Positions 24,771-32,980 of a stretch of DNA of 64,000 nt are shown piece by piece. The notes beneath the pieces were generated by a model. The model searched no databases, was not told the origin of the DNA, and worked only from the letters and a program-made list of their open reading frames with translations. The DNA is from Demequina sp. NBRC 110054 (lineage in GTDB: Bacteria > Actinomycetota > Actinomycetes > Actinomycetales > Demequinaceae): contig NZ_BBRK01000004.1 of NCBI RefSeq assembly GCF_002090115.1, positions 496,001-560,000 of the forward strand, read 5' to 3'. The position numbers and the translations under genes are program-made. How positions within the stretch are numbered: the stretch's first letter is position 1; each line of letters begins with the position of its first letter.

Positions 24771-26417
24771 GTGAGCACTGCGCCTCGTGTGAACCCCGCG
24801 ACCGTCCGCCGCCACCTGGCGTGGTGGGCGGTCGCGGTCGTGCCGCTGGGATTCCTTGGGCTGTTCTTCCTGTGGCCGGTCGCGTCCGTGCTGGTGCGCG
24901 GCCTGTTCGAGGACTGGGACGTCGCCGCGGCGTGGGACGTCCTGTCGTCGTCGCGCACGCTCGAGGCGATCTGGACGACGCTGTACCTGGCCGCGCTCGG
25001 CACGTTCGGCTCGCTCGCGATCGGGCTCCCCGCGGCGTGGGCGCTCGGTCGCTTCGAGTGGCGCGGGCGCACGACGGTGCGCGCCATCCTCACCACGCCG
25101 TTCGTGCTGCCGACCCTCGTGGTGGCGGCGGCGTTCTCGGCGCTGTTCTCGTCCTCAGGGCTGCTGGGCTCGTGGGGCCTGGACCAGACCCCCGCGGCGA
25201 TCGTGCTCGCTCTCACGTTCTTCAACGTGTCGGTCGTGATCCGCCTCGTGGGCGGCGCCTGGGAGACGATGCCCTCCTCGCTTGCAGCGGCGGCGCGCAC
25301 CCTCGGCGCGTCGCGCGCACGTGCGTACTGGCACGTCACACTGCCCGCGCTCGCGCCGACGATCGCGTCGGCCGCGGCCGTCGTCTTCCTCTTCTGCTCG
25401 ACCTCGTTCGCGCTCGTGCTCGTGCTCGGCGGCTCGCGCGTGCGGACCGTCGAGACCGAGATCTACCTGCAGGTCAACCAGTTCCTGGATCTGCGCGCGG
25501 CCTCGGTGCTCGCGCTCGTCCAGGTCGCGATCGTCGCGCTCGCGCTGTGGATCAGCGCGCGGGCCGGCGGGGCGCGCGGCTTCACGCAGTCGGTCCAGGG
25601 ACGACGCGGGCCACGCCGGGGTGAGAAGGCCGCCGTGGTCGGGTCCCTCGTGCCCGCGATGGTCCTGCTCGTGCTGCCGCTCTCGGCGCTGGTCGAGCGG
25701 TCGCTGCGGGTCGGGGACGGGTATGGGCTGGACCACTATCTGGCGATCTTCTCGGTGCCCGCGCGGAACATCCTGCCCGTGTCGGTCGTGCAGGCGACGC
25801 TCAACTCCGTGGTGACGGCTGCTCTCGCCACCGTGATGGTTGCCGTGATGGGCGTGCTCATCACGGGGCTCGTGGCGCGCCGGACACGTCGCGGTTCGGT
25901 GCTCGAGGCGCTGACGATGCTGCCGCTCGGGGTCTCGGCCGTGGTGGTCGGGCTCGGGATGCTGCTCACCCTCAACACGACTGTGCTCGGGGTGGACCTG
26001 CGCGCCTCGTGGTGGCTGGTTCCGATCGCGCAGGCGATCGTCGCGCTTCCCCTCATGGTGCGCGCGATGCTCCCCGCGGCCAGGGCGATCGCGCCCGGGC
26101 TCCGTGCTGCGGCGGCGAGCCTCGGCGCGAGCCCCTGGCGCGTGCGGTGGCATGTGGACGCGGTGCTGCTGCGCCCCGCCCTCGCGGCCTCGCTCGCCTT
26201 CGCCTTCGCGATCGCGATGGGCGAGTTCGGCGCGACCGCATTCGTCGCGCGCCCCGACAGGCCCACGCTGACCACCGCGATCGCGCGACTGCTCTCGCGC
26301 CCAGGCGCGGAGAACGTCGGTCTGGCCTACGCGTCGGCTGTCATGCTGGCGGTGCTCGTCGCCGCCGTGATGCTCGTCTCCGAACGGTGGCGGGCACGAT
26401 CGGGAGGTGGGCTGTGA
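24771..26417 (+). CDS. thiP: Thiamine ABC transporter permease
   Basis: 548 residues from GTG. It is a fused permease with two BPD_transp_1 halves and about twelve membrane helices. Each half carries an EAA-type loop (LAAAARTLGASRARAYWHV, about 170-190, and LRAAAASLGASPWRVRWHV, about 445-463) that docks the ATPase. This is the normal ThiP architecture. It lies 32 bases after thiB. Confidence 0.92.
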   Translation: MSTAPRVNPATVRRHLAWWAVAVVPLGFLGLFFLWPVASVLVRGLFEDWDVAAAWDVLSSSRTLEAIWTTLYLAALGTFGSLAIGLPAAWALGRFEWRGRTTVRAILTTPFVLPTLVVAAAFSALFSSSGLLGSWGLDQTPAAIVLALTFFNVSVVIRLVGGAWETMPSSLAAAARTLGASRARAYWHVTLPALAPTIASAAAVVFLFCSTSFALVLVLGGSRVRTVETEIYLQVNQFLDLRAASVLALVQVAIVALALWISARAGGARGFTQSVQGRRGPRRGEKAAVVGSLVPAMVLLVLPLSALVERSLRVGDGYGLDHYLAIFSVPARNILPVSVVQATLNSVVTAALATVMVAVMGVLITGLVARRTRRGSVLEALTMLPLGVSAVVVGLGMLLTLNTTVLGVDLRASWWLVPIAQAIVALPLMVRAMLPAARAIAPGLRAAAASLGASPWRVRWHVDAVLLRPALAASLAFAFAIAMGEFGATAFVARPDRPTLTTAIARLLSRPGAENVGLAYASAVMLAVLVAAVMLVSERWRARSGGGL

Positions 26418-26460
26418 GAGACCAGGACCCCCTGCCCGCCACCACAGAGGAGGCGCTCTG

Positions 26461-27141
26461 ATGTACGGACCGCACAGCGACGAGCCCGCACCCGGCGGGC
26501 TGACCGTGAAGGATCTCGTCGTCACGTACTCCGGCGAGCCTCCGGTCGAGGCGGTCAGAGGCGTGTCCCTCACGATCGGGCACGGCGAGACCGTCGCGCT
26601 GCTCGGTCCCTCGGGCTGCGGGAAGTCCTCGCTGCTGGGTGCCGTCGTCGGCATCGTCGAGCCGGCCGCGGGAGTCGTCGCGTGGAACGACGAGGACCTC
26701 ACGCGCACGCCGGTGCACAAGCGTCGCTTCGGGATGGTGTTCCAGGACGGGCAGCTCTTCCCGCATCTCGACGTCGCGGGCAACATCGCGTTCGGCCCGC
26801 GCATGGCTGGGGTCGCCCCGGGGGCCAGGCACGAGCGCGTCGAGGAGCTGCTCGAGATGGTGGGCCTCGACGGACTGGGAAGCCGCGACGTGGCGGAGCT
26901 GTCGGGGGGCCAGCGGCAACGCGTCGCGCTCGCGCGCTCGCTCGCGGCCAAGCCCCGGCTCATCGCCCTCGACGAGCCGCTGTCAGCGCTGGACGCGCAG
27001 TTGCGCACCCGGCTGGCGAAGGACGTGCGCGACATCCTGCGCTCGCAGGGCGTCTCCGCGCTGCTGGTCACGCACGACCCCGCCGAGGCGGAGACGATGG
27101 CGCATCGCGTGCTGCGCATGGAGGCCGGCCTGCTGGTCTGA
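26461..27141 (+). CDS. thiQ: Thiamine ABC transporter ATPase
   Basis: 226 residues, starting at the ATG seven bases after GAGGAGG. Walker A is LLGPSGCGKSSLLGAV, the signature is ELSGGQRQRVALARSL, Walker B is LIALDEPLSALDAQ and the switch His is in LLVTHDPAEAE. It powers thiamine uptake by the ThiB/ThiP pair. Confidence 0.93.
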   Translation: MYGPHSDEPAPGGLTVKDLVVTYSGEPPVEAVRGVSLTIGHGETVALLGPSGCGKSSLLGAVVGIVEPAAGVVAWNDEDLTRTPVHKRRFGMVFQDGQLFPHLDVAGNIAFGPRMAGVAPGARHERVEELLEMVGLDGLGSRDVAELSGGQRQRVALARSLAAKPRLIALDEPLSALDAQLRTRLAKDVRDILRSQGVSALLVTHDPAEAETMAHRVLRMEAGLLV

Positions 27142-27179
27142 GGACGGCGGATCCGCGCGCGCATCAGCGTGAGGCGACC

Positions 27180-27185
27180 TAGCCT
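27180..27185 (+). promoter_or_regulatory. -10 element TAGCCT, leaderless start of the GNAT gene
   Basis: TAGCCT is followed by seven bases and the GTG at 27193. Confidence 0.5.
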
Positions 27186-27192
27186 GGGACTC

Positions 27193-27903
27193 GTGGACTC
27201 GTCAACCGAGCTGGACCACCCCGCCGTGCACGCGCTCGCCGGACCGCACCACGACCTCGGCACCGCGCGCGGACGGGTCGCGCGCTACCGCGCGAGCGTG
27301 GCTCCGTTCGCCGCACTTCCCGCCGACGCGTCGGCTGCGGACTGGGAGGACCTGGGCTCTCTCGCCGGCGACGAGGCGGTGGCGCTGTTCGGGGTGCCGT
27401 TCGATGTGCCCGACAACTGGGAGACGCTCGAAGAGATCGATGCGGTGCAGATGGTCGCGCCGCGGAGGTTCGGGCTCGAGCCGACGGACGCGACTCGGGA
27501 CAGTGTCGCGCGCCTCAGCCTCGACGACTCCGACGCGATGCTCGACCTCGCCGAGCAGACTCATCCCGGGCCATTCGCGACCGAGACTGCGCTGATGGGT
27601 GCCTACTACGGCGTCTGGGAGGAGGGCGAGCTCGTCGCAATGGCGGGCGAGCGCCTGACCACCCCCTCGTGGGCCGAGATCAGCGCGGTGTGCACGCGCG
27701 AGTCGCACCGCGGGCGCGGGCTCGCCACGAGGCTCATGGCCGCGGTGGCCGCGGGGAGCTGGGCCCAGGACCGCACGCCCTTCCTGCACGTGGTCGCCAC
27801 GAACGTGACTGCGATCCAGCTGTATGTGCACCTGGGCTTCACTGTCCGTACTGGAGAGAATCGGGTGCAGGTGGTGCGGCGTCGAGAGGACGGGCGCGGC
27901 TGA
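27193..27903 (+). CDS. GNAT-family acetyltransferase
   Basis: 236 residues from the leaderless GTG at 27193; an in-frame ATG eight codons upstream would sit before the -10 element. The C-terminal GNAT domain carries EISAVCTRESHRGRGLATRL (motif A, acetyl-CoA pyrophosphate loop RGRGLA, about residue 180) and a final VTAIQLYVHLGFTVR strand. The N-terminal 90 residues are a weaker, possibly degenerate half. The substrate is unknown. Confidence 0.88.
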   Translation: MDSSTELDHPAVHALAGPHHDLGTARGRVARYRASVAPFAALPADASAADWEDLGSLAGDEAVALFGVPFDVPDNWETLEEIDAVQMVAPRRFGLEPTDATRDSVARLSLDDSDAMLDLAEQTHPGPFATETALMGAYYGVWEEGELVAMAGERLTTPSWAEISAVCTRESHRGRGLATRLMAAVAAGSWAQDRTPFLHVVATNVTAIQLYVHLGFTVRTGENRVQVVRRREDGRG

Positions 27904-27947
27904 CCTGCTTCAGGCGAGCACCTACGTCGTCGCACTCCGCACGCGCA

Positions 27948-27985
27948 GAAGGGCGGGCGCCGCGCGAACGCGACACCCGCCCTTC
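27948..27985. terminator. Bidirectional terminator hairpin
   Basis: GAAGGGCGGG (27948-27957) pairs with CCCGCCCTTC (27976-27985) between the convergent GNAT and substrate-binding protein genes. Confidence 0.75.
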
Positions 27986-28063
27986 CTGCTCTCAGACCGG
28001 CCGACCTTGGAGGACCGTCAGCCGATCAGGACCGGATCCGGCACAGGCCGGTTCCAGGTCAGA

Positions 28064-29260
28064 TCACTCGCCACCCTCGTTGAGGGTGACCTCGATCGGC
28101 TCGTAGTCCTCGCCGTAGACGTCCACGCCGTCGGCCTCGAGCTCAGCGAGCGCCGCGTCGACGTACTCGTTGGTGTACGCGGTCTCCGGCGGCTCGGTCG
28201 TGATGATGGTCGAGCCCTCGGGGTTGACCGTCTCGAGCGCGAGGCTCACGGTCTGCTCCCACTGGTCCTCGTTGATGTGACCCACGCCGGAGGTCGACGG
28301 GAAGATCAGCTTGTTGATCTCGTTCGCCATCCACAGCTGGTGCGAGGTGCCGAGGGTCGAGCCCGCGGCGGTCACGATGTCAGCAGCGGCCGAGGGGTCG
28401 TCCTTCGCGAAGACGCAGCCCTCGATGGTTGCCTTGATGAACGACGTGGTGGTCGCCTGGTATTCCTCGTCGGAGGCGAGGCGGTCGGAGTCGGCCCAGA
28501 TCGCGTCCTGGAGCATCGCGGTGCCCTCGTCGTTCCAGTCGATGACGACCAGCTCGTCCTCGGTGTAGAGCTCGCCCGTGTCGGGGTTGATCGTCTCGAG
28601 GACCTGCGCGTACTCGTTGTAGGTCATGGCCTGCGCCGCGTCGATGTCGCCCGCGATGAAGGCGTTCATGTCGAAGGCCTGCTGGACGGTCGAGCCGCCG
28701 TCGAGGTCGTCGAGGGTGACGCCGTTGGCCTGCATGCCGGCGATGAGCTCCCACTCGTTGCCGTAGCCCCACGAGCCGATCGACAGACCAGCGAAGTCAG
28801 CGGCCGACTCGATGCCCGAGTCCGCGAACGCGACCTGCAGCGTGCCGGAGCGCTCGAAGATCTGCGCGACGTTGGTGACCGCCGAGCCCTGCTCGATCGA
28901 GCCGAGCACCTTCGGGACCCACGACACGGCGTAGTCGGCGTTGCCCGAGGTGAGGACGTCGATCGGGACGATGTCGACCGCGCCCGGGATGATCTCGACG
29001 TCGAGGCCCTCGGCCTCGTAGTAGCCCTGGTCGAGCGCCGAGTAGTAGCAGGCGAACTGCGCCTGGGTCAGCCACTGCAGCTGGACCGAGACCGGCGTCA
29101 GCTCCTCGGGCGTCTCCTCGGAAGCGGCGGCGGACTCGGAGGAGCCGCCCTCCGCCTCGGCCTCGGTGTCGCCCGAGCACGCCGTGAGCGCGAGCGTGCC
29201 TGCGACCGCCATCGCGGCGGCAGCGGTGACGCGTCGTGCGCGTCGTGCCGTGTGAACCAT
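28064..29260 (-). CDS. ABC transporter substrate-binding lipoprotein (NMT1/THI5-like, SsuA fold)
   Basis: 398 residues. The lipobox is LALTACSG (about residue 28), with an acidic linker after it. The NMT1/THI5-type domain opens VSVQLQWLTQAQFACYYSAL and includes ADYAVSWVPKVL. This branch binds pyrimidine precursors, riboflavin-like molecules or related nitrogen heterocycles. Position in an operon with dihydropyrimidinase and beta-ureidopropionase suggests a pyrimidine or hydantoin-like ligand, but that is inference. It is the last gene of the operon. Confidence 0.88.
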   Translation of the reverse strand: MVHTARRARRVTAAAAMAVAGTLALTACSGDTEAEAEGGSSESAAASEETPEELTPVSVQLQWLTQAQFACYYSALDQGYYEAEGLDVEIIPGAVDIVPIDVLTSGNADYAVSWVPKVLGSIEQGSAVTNVAQIFERSGTLQVAFADSGIESAADFAGLSIGSWGYGNEWELIAGMQANGVTLDDLDGGSTVQQAFDMNAFIAGDIDAAQAMTYNEYAQVLETINPDTGELYTEDELVVIDWNDEGTAMLQDAIWADSDRLASDEEYQATTTSFIKATIEGCVFAKDDPSAAADIVTAAGSTLGTSHQLWMANEINKLIFPSTSGVGHINEDQWEQTVSLALETVNPEGSTIITTEPPETAYTNEYVDAALAELEADGVDVYGEDYEPIEVTLNEGGE

Positions 29261-29309
29261 TGTTCTCTCCCTGTGTATCCCCTATGAAGTCCCCGTCGTG
29301 CGCCGGGGC

Positions 29310-30077
29310 CTATCTCCCGCTCCGTTGCCGGTGCGCGAAGCTCTCAAGTGCCGCGGTGACGCCATAGAAGACGGCACCGAGCAGGACCGCGCCGAGCACG
29401 TACGACCAGGCGACGGTGTAGTTGCTCGCTGCGGCGGATGATGTGATGGCTCGACCGAGGCCCTTGGCGGGCCCTCCGAAGTACTCGGCGATGAGTGCGG
29501 AGATGACGGCGAGCGAGGATCCGATCTTGAGGCCCGTGAGCACGTACGGCACGGCTCCGGGGATGAGGAGGATGCGGTTCGTCTGCTCCTTCGTCGCAGC
29601 ATACGAACGCATGAGGTCGCGGTGCACGGGCTCCGCCTGGCGGAGGCCGTGCAGCGTGTTGAGGTACATCGGGACGAACACGGCGACGGCCGCGACGAGC
29701 TGACGGCCCGTCTCCTCGGCTGCGCCGTACATCGCATAGAAGATCGGCGCGAGCGCGACGATCGGGATGACCGCGAGCGCCGCGACGAGCGGCACGAGCA
29801 TGCGGTCGAGGAAGCCCAGCGCGTTCGCCATGATCGCGACGAAGATTCCGGCCACGGCGCCGATCGCGAGGCCGATGAGGGCGTTGAGCCCGGTCGCCAT
29901 GCTGGCGCTGAGGATGTTGGAGACGCCGTCGGCGAAGGCACCTGCGATGCCGACGGGGCTGGGCACGAGGAACGGCTCGACATTGAACGCCACGACGAGC
30001 GCCTGCCACAGCGCGAGCGCGAGCACCCCGAGCGCGACGGGCGCAAGGAAGGTGCGTGCGGTCGAGCCGGCGTTCAT
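29310..30077 (-). CDS. ABC transporter permease (SsuC/TauC type)
   Basis: 255 residues with six membrane helices and the EAA loop GLRQAEPVHRDLMRSYAATK (about 150-170). The start codon overlaps the ATPase stop (ATGA). It is one of two different permease subunits in this importer. Confidence 0.9.
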   Translation of the reverse strand: MNAGSTARTFLAPVALGVLALALWQALVVAFNVEPFLVPSPVGIAGAFADGVSNILSASMATGLNALIGLAIGAVAGIFVAIMANALGFLDRMLVPLVAALAVIPIVALAPIFYAMYGAAEETGRQLVAAVAVFVPMYLNTLHGLRQAEPVHRDLMRSYAATKEQTNRILLIPGAVPYVLTGLKIGSSLAVISALIAEYFGGPAKGLGRAITSSAAASNYTVAWSYVLGAVLLGAVFYGVTAALESFAHRQRSGR

Positions 30078-30880
30078 CGGTTCTCCACCCCGCGGGCGCC
30101 CTCGGGGGCCTCGCCGTGAAGCGCGGTGCGCACCGCGGTCACGCCGTCGTAGAAGGTCGAGGCCTCGCGCAGGTCCTCGTTGCGGTCGCCGAGCTTGACG
30201 TCGATGATCTCGGTGATCCGGCCTGGTCGGGGCGACATCACGACCACGCGGTCGGACAGGAAGACCGCCTCCGGGATCGAGTGCGTGACGAAGATGACGG
30301 CCGCGCCGGTCTCCTGGCACAGCGCGACGAGCTCGTTCTGCATGTGCTCGCGCGTGATCTCGTCGAGCGCGCCGAACGGCTCGTCCATGAGGAGCAGGCG
30401 CGGGCGCTCCGCGAGCGAGCGGGCGATCGCGACGCGCTGCTTCATGCCGCCCGACAGCTGGTCGGGGCGGTGGTCGGCGAAGTCGGCCAGGCCGATCAGC
30501 TCGAGCAGCTCGTCCGAGCGCTCCTTCTTGTCCCGCGCCTCCCAGCCATGGATCTCGAGCGGCAGCTCGATATTCGCGCGGACCGAGCGCCACGGGAGCA
30601 GGCCGGCCTGCTGGAACGCGATGCCGTAGTCCTGGTCCTTGCGGGCCTGCTCGGGGGTCTTGCCGAAGACCGTGATCTCGCCCGAGGTGATCGAGTCGAG
30701 GTCGGCCACGAGGCGCATGAGCGTCGACTTGCCGCAGCCCGAGGGCCCGATGAGCGACACGAACTCGCCCGCCGCGACGTCGAGGCTCACGTCGGACAGC
30801 GCGTGCACCTCTCCCGCCTTGCGGCTCGTGAAGATCTTGTCGACCTTGTCGACGTGGACGGCGATTCGGGCCTCGCTCAT
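30074..30880 (-). CDS. ABC transporter ATPase (SsuB/TauB type)
   Basis: 268 residues. Walker A is SLIGPSGCGKSTLMRLV, the signature is QLSGGMKQRVAIARSL, Walker B is LLLMDEPFGALDE and the switch His is in VIFVTHSIPEA. It overlaps permease genes by ATGA at both ends, so the three transport genes are tightly coupled. Confidence 0.93.
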   Translation of the reverse strand: MSEARIAVHVDKVDKIFTSRKAGEVHALSDVSLDVAAGEFVSLIGPSGCGKSTLMRLVADLDSITSGEITVFGKTPEQARKDQDYGIAFQQAGLLPWRSVRANIELPLEIHGWEARDKKERSDELLELIGLADFADHRPDQLSGGMKQRVAIARSLAERPRLLLMDEPFGALDEITREHMQNELVALCQETGAAVIFVTHSIPEAVFLSDRVVVMSPRPGRITEIIDVKLGDRNEDLREASTFYDGVTAVRTALHGEAPEGARGVENR

Positions 30881-31755
30881 GCGGGGACCTCTCCTCTCGT
30901 GTAGCGCCTCAGGCCGACGCCGATGAGTGCGACAAGGCCCGCGGAGACGAGCCCGATCAGCACGGCACCGAGGATGGGCGCGTAGGTCTTGGCGGGGTCG
31001 CCGCTCGCGGTGGCGGCGAACTCGATGATCATGCGGCCGATGCCGCCGCCCAGTCCGATCGAGACCTCGGCGACGACGGTGCCGACCACGGCGTTCGCGG
31101 CGGCGAGCCGCAGGGCCGGCATCAGGTACGGGACGGACGACGGCAGGCGCAGCTTGCGCAGCGTGGTCCACCAGGACGCGGAGTACGCGCGGAACAGGTC
31201 GATGTCCGCGGTCTCGGGGGACTTCAACCCTCGCAGCGCCGAGACCGCGACCGGGAAGAACGCGAGGTACGACGCGATCACCGCGACGGACATCCAGTTC
31301 TCCCACTGGAACGAGCCGATCGTGATCTCGGAGCCCCACCGCTTGACGAGGGGTGCGATCGCGATGAGCGGCACGGTCTGGCTCAGCACGACCCACGGCA
31401 GCACCGCGGACTCGGCGGTGATCCACCGCTGCATGAGCAGCGCGAGACCCAGCCCGAACGTGACGCCGATGAGCCAGCCGAGCGCGGCGATGCCGAGCGA
31501 GAAAGCGGCGGCCTGGAGCACCGCCCACCACAGCATGTCGGCGCCCTCGGCACGCGTCACGGGCTCGAACAGCCTCGCGAGCACGTCCCAGCTGTGAGGC
31601 ATGGCGATGTCGGTGGTGCGCGGGAAGATGATGAGATCGCCGATCGCGATCCCGTCCTCCGGGCCGAGCCACTTGTAGGTCTCCCACAGCAGCACGGCCG
31701 CGACGACGCCCGCGATCCCCCACAGGATCCCGCTCGCCCGCTTCGACATCGTCAT
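30877..31755 (-). CDS. ABC transporter permease (SsuC/TauC type)
   Basis: 292 residues, with two possible ATG starts six bases apart; the second has the better spaced GAGGG. Six helices and the EAA-type loop DIDLFRAYSASWWTTLRKLR (about 190-210) are visible. Having two distinct permeases with one ATPase implies a heterodimeric membrane domain. Confidence 0.88.
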   Translation of the reverse strand: MTMSKRASGILWGIAGVVAAVLLWETYKWLGPEDGIAIGDLIIFPRTTDIAMPHSWDVLARLFEPVTRAEGADMLWWAVLQAAAFSLGIAALGWLIGVTFGLGLALLMQRWITAESAVLPWVVLSQTVPLIAIAPLVKRWGSEITIGSFQWENWMSVAVIASYLAFFPVAVSALRGLKSPETADIDLFRAYSASWWTTLRKLRLPSSVPYLMPALRLAAANAVVGTVVAEVSIGLGGGIGRMIIEFAATASGDPAKTYAPILGAVLIGLVSAGLVALIGVGLRRYTRGEVPA

Positions 31756-31763
31756 CCCTCGTC

Positions 31764-32780
31764 TCAGATCTTGGCCGTGATGGCCTCGGACAGCGCGGGG
31801 ATGACCTTCTCGCCGTACACGCGCAGGGTCTCCTCCTTGTTGTCGTGCTGGAGGTACCCCGCGAACTGGGTCACGCCGACGTCGCGCAGCGCCTCGAGCT
31901 TCGCGATGTGCTCGTCCGCGGTGCCGAGGACGCAGAAGCGGTCCACGATCTCGTCGGGCACGAACTCGGCGTGCGAGTTGCCCGCGCGGCCGTGCTCGTT
32001 GTAGTCGTAGCCCTTGCGGCCCTCGATGTACTCCGCGAGCGCGGTAGGGATCGACCCCTCGTTGCCGTACTTCTCGACGATGTCAGCGACGTGGTTGCCG
32101 ACCATGCCGCCGAACCAGCGGCACTGCTCGCGCATGTGCGCCCAGTCCTCGCCGATGTACATGGGTCCGGAGATGCAGAACTCGAGGCTCTCGGGGTCCT
32201 TGCCGGCATTCGACGCGTTGGTCTTGACCGTGTCGATCATCCACTTCGCGATGTCGACGTCCGCGCACTGGAGGATGAAGCCGTCGCCGACCTCGCCCGC
32301 GGCCTTGAGCGCGAGCGGGCCGTAGCCGGCCACCCACACCTCGAGCTCGGAGGTCTTCGCCCACGGGAACTGGAGCGTCGAGCCGTTGTGCTCGACGGGG
32401 CGGCAGTTGGCGAGCTCGCGGATGACCTCGATCGACCGGCGCATCTCCTTGACCGAGACGGGCTTGCCGTTGAGGACGCGGACCGCGGAGTCGCCGCGTC
32501 CGATGCCGCACACCGTGCGGTTGCCGTACATCTCGTTGAGCGTCGCGAAGGTCGACGCGGTCACGGTCCAGTCGCGCGTGGCGGGGTTGGTGACGTAGGG
32601 GCCGACCTTGATCCGGTGCGTCTCGGCGAGGATCGCGCTGTAGATGACGTAGGGCTCCTGCCACAGCAGGTGCGAGTCGAAGGTCCACGCGTAGCCGAAG
32701 CCGTAGGTCTCGGCGAGCTTGGCGAGCGCGACGGTCCGCTGCGCGGGTGGGTCGGTCTGGAGGACGACTCCGAAGTCCAT
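31764..32780 (-). CDS. LLM-class flavin/F420-dependent oxidoreductase in pyrimidine locus
   Basis: 338 residues from the ATG after AGAGGAAG. This is a luciferase-like TIM barrel, with MDFGVVLQTDPPAQRTVALA at the start, TVCGIGRGDSAVRVLNG (phosphate loop) and LEVWVAGYGPLALKAAGEVG. It resembles the oxidoreductase family usually annotated TIGR03842, from memory a companion of dihydropyrimidinases. It could reduce the pyrimidine ring or act on a transport substrate. F420 against FMN use cannot be decided from the sequence. It lies nine bases upstream of the permease gene. Confidence 0.85.
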   Translation of the reverse strand: MDFGVVLQTDPPAQRTVALAKLAETYGFGYAWTFDSHLLWQEPYVIYSAILAETHRIKVGPYVTNPATRDWTVTASTFATLNEMYGNRTVCGIGRGDSAVRVLNGKPVSVKEMRRSIEVIRELANCRPVEHNGSTLQFPWAKTSELEVWVAGYGPLALKAAGEVGDGFILQCADVDIAKWMIDTVKTNASNAGKDPESLEFCISGPMYIGEDWAHMREQCRWFGGMVGNHVADIVEKYGNEGSIPTALAEYIEGRKGYDYNEHGRAGNSHAEFVPDEIVDRFCVLGTADEHIAKLEALRDVGVTQFAGYLQHDNKEETLRVYGEKVIPALSEAITAKI

Positions 32781-32832
32781 GGGTGCTTCCTCTCGGGTTG
32801 CCGCCGGGTCGGCGCGGGGAAGGGGGTGAGGC

Positions 32833-32907
32833 ATCGGGACGATGCGGTGATCGGGTGGGGCCGCGGGATCGGGACGATGCCGTGGCCGGGTGGTGCGGGG
32901 ACGATGC
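32833..32907. repeat. Three-copy tandem of the GGGACGATGC element
   Basis: GGGACGATGC occurs at 32836, 32871 and 32898. The first two sit in a 35-base repeat whose copies match over most of their length, sharing ATCGGGACGATGC and CGGGTGG. The array fills much of the 200-base spacer between the dihydropyrimidinase and LLM genes, where it could form secondary structure or bind a protein. Confidence 0.75.
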
Positions 32908-32980
32908 CGATTCGAGCGGATCGCGGGTCCCGCCCCAGGAGGACTCGGGGCGGGAGCCGCGGATGCTCCGGTGAGAGCTG

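Noticed and set aside
32833-32907. Tandem repeats as a small CRISPR array
   Set aside because: The repeats are short, imperfect in their flanks, unevenly spaced and lack unique equal-length spacers or cas genes; the core word is dispersed across the window.
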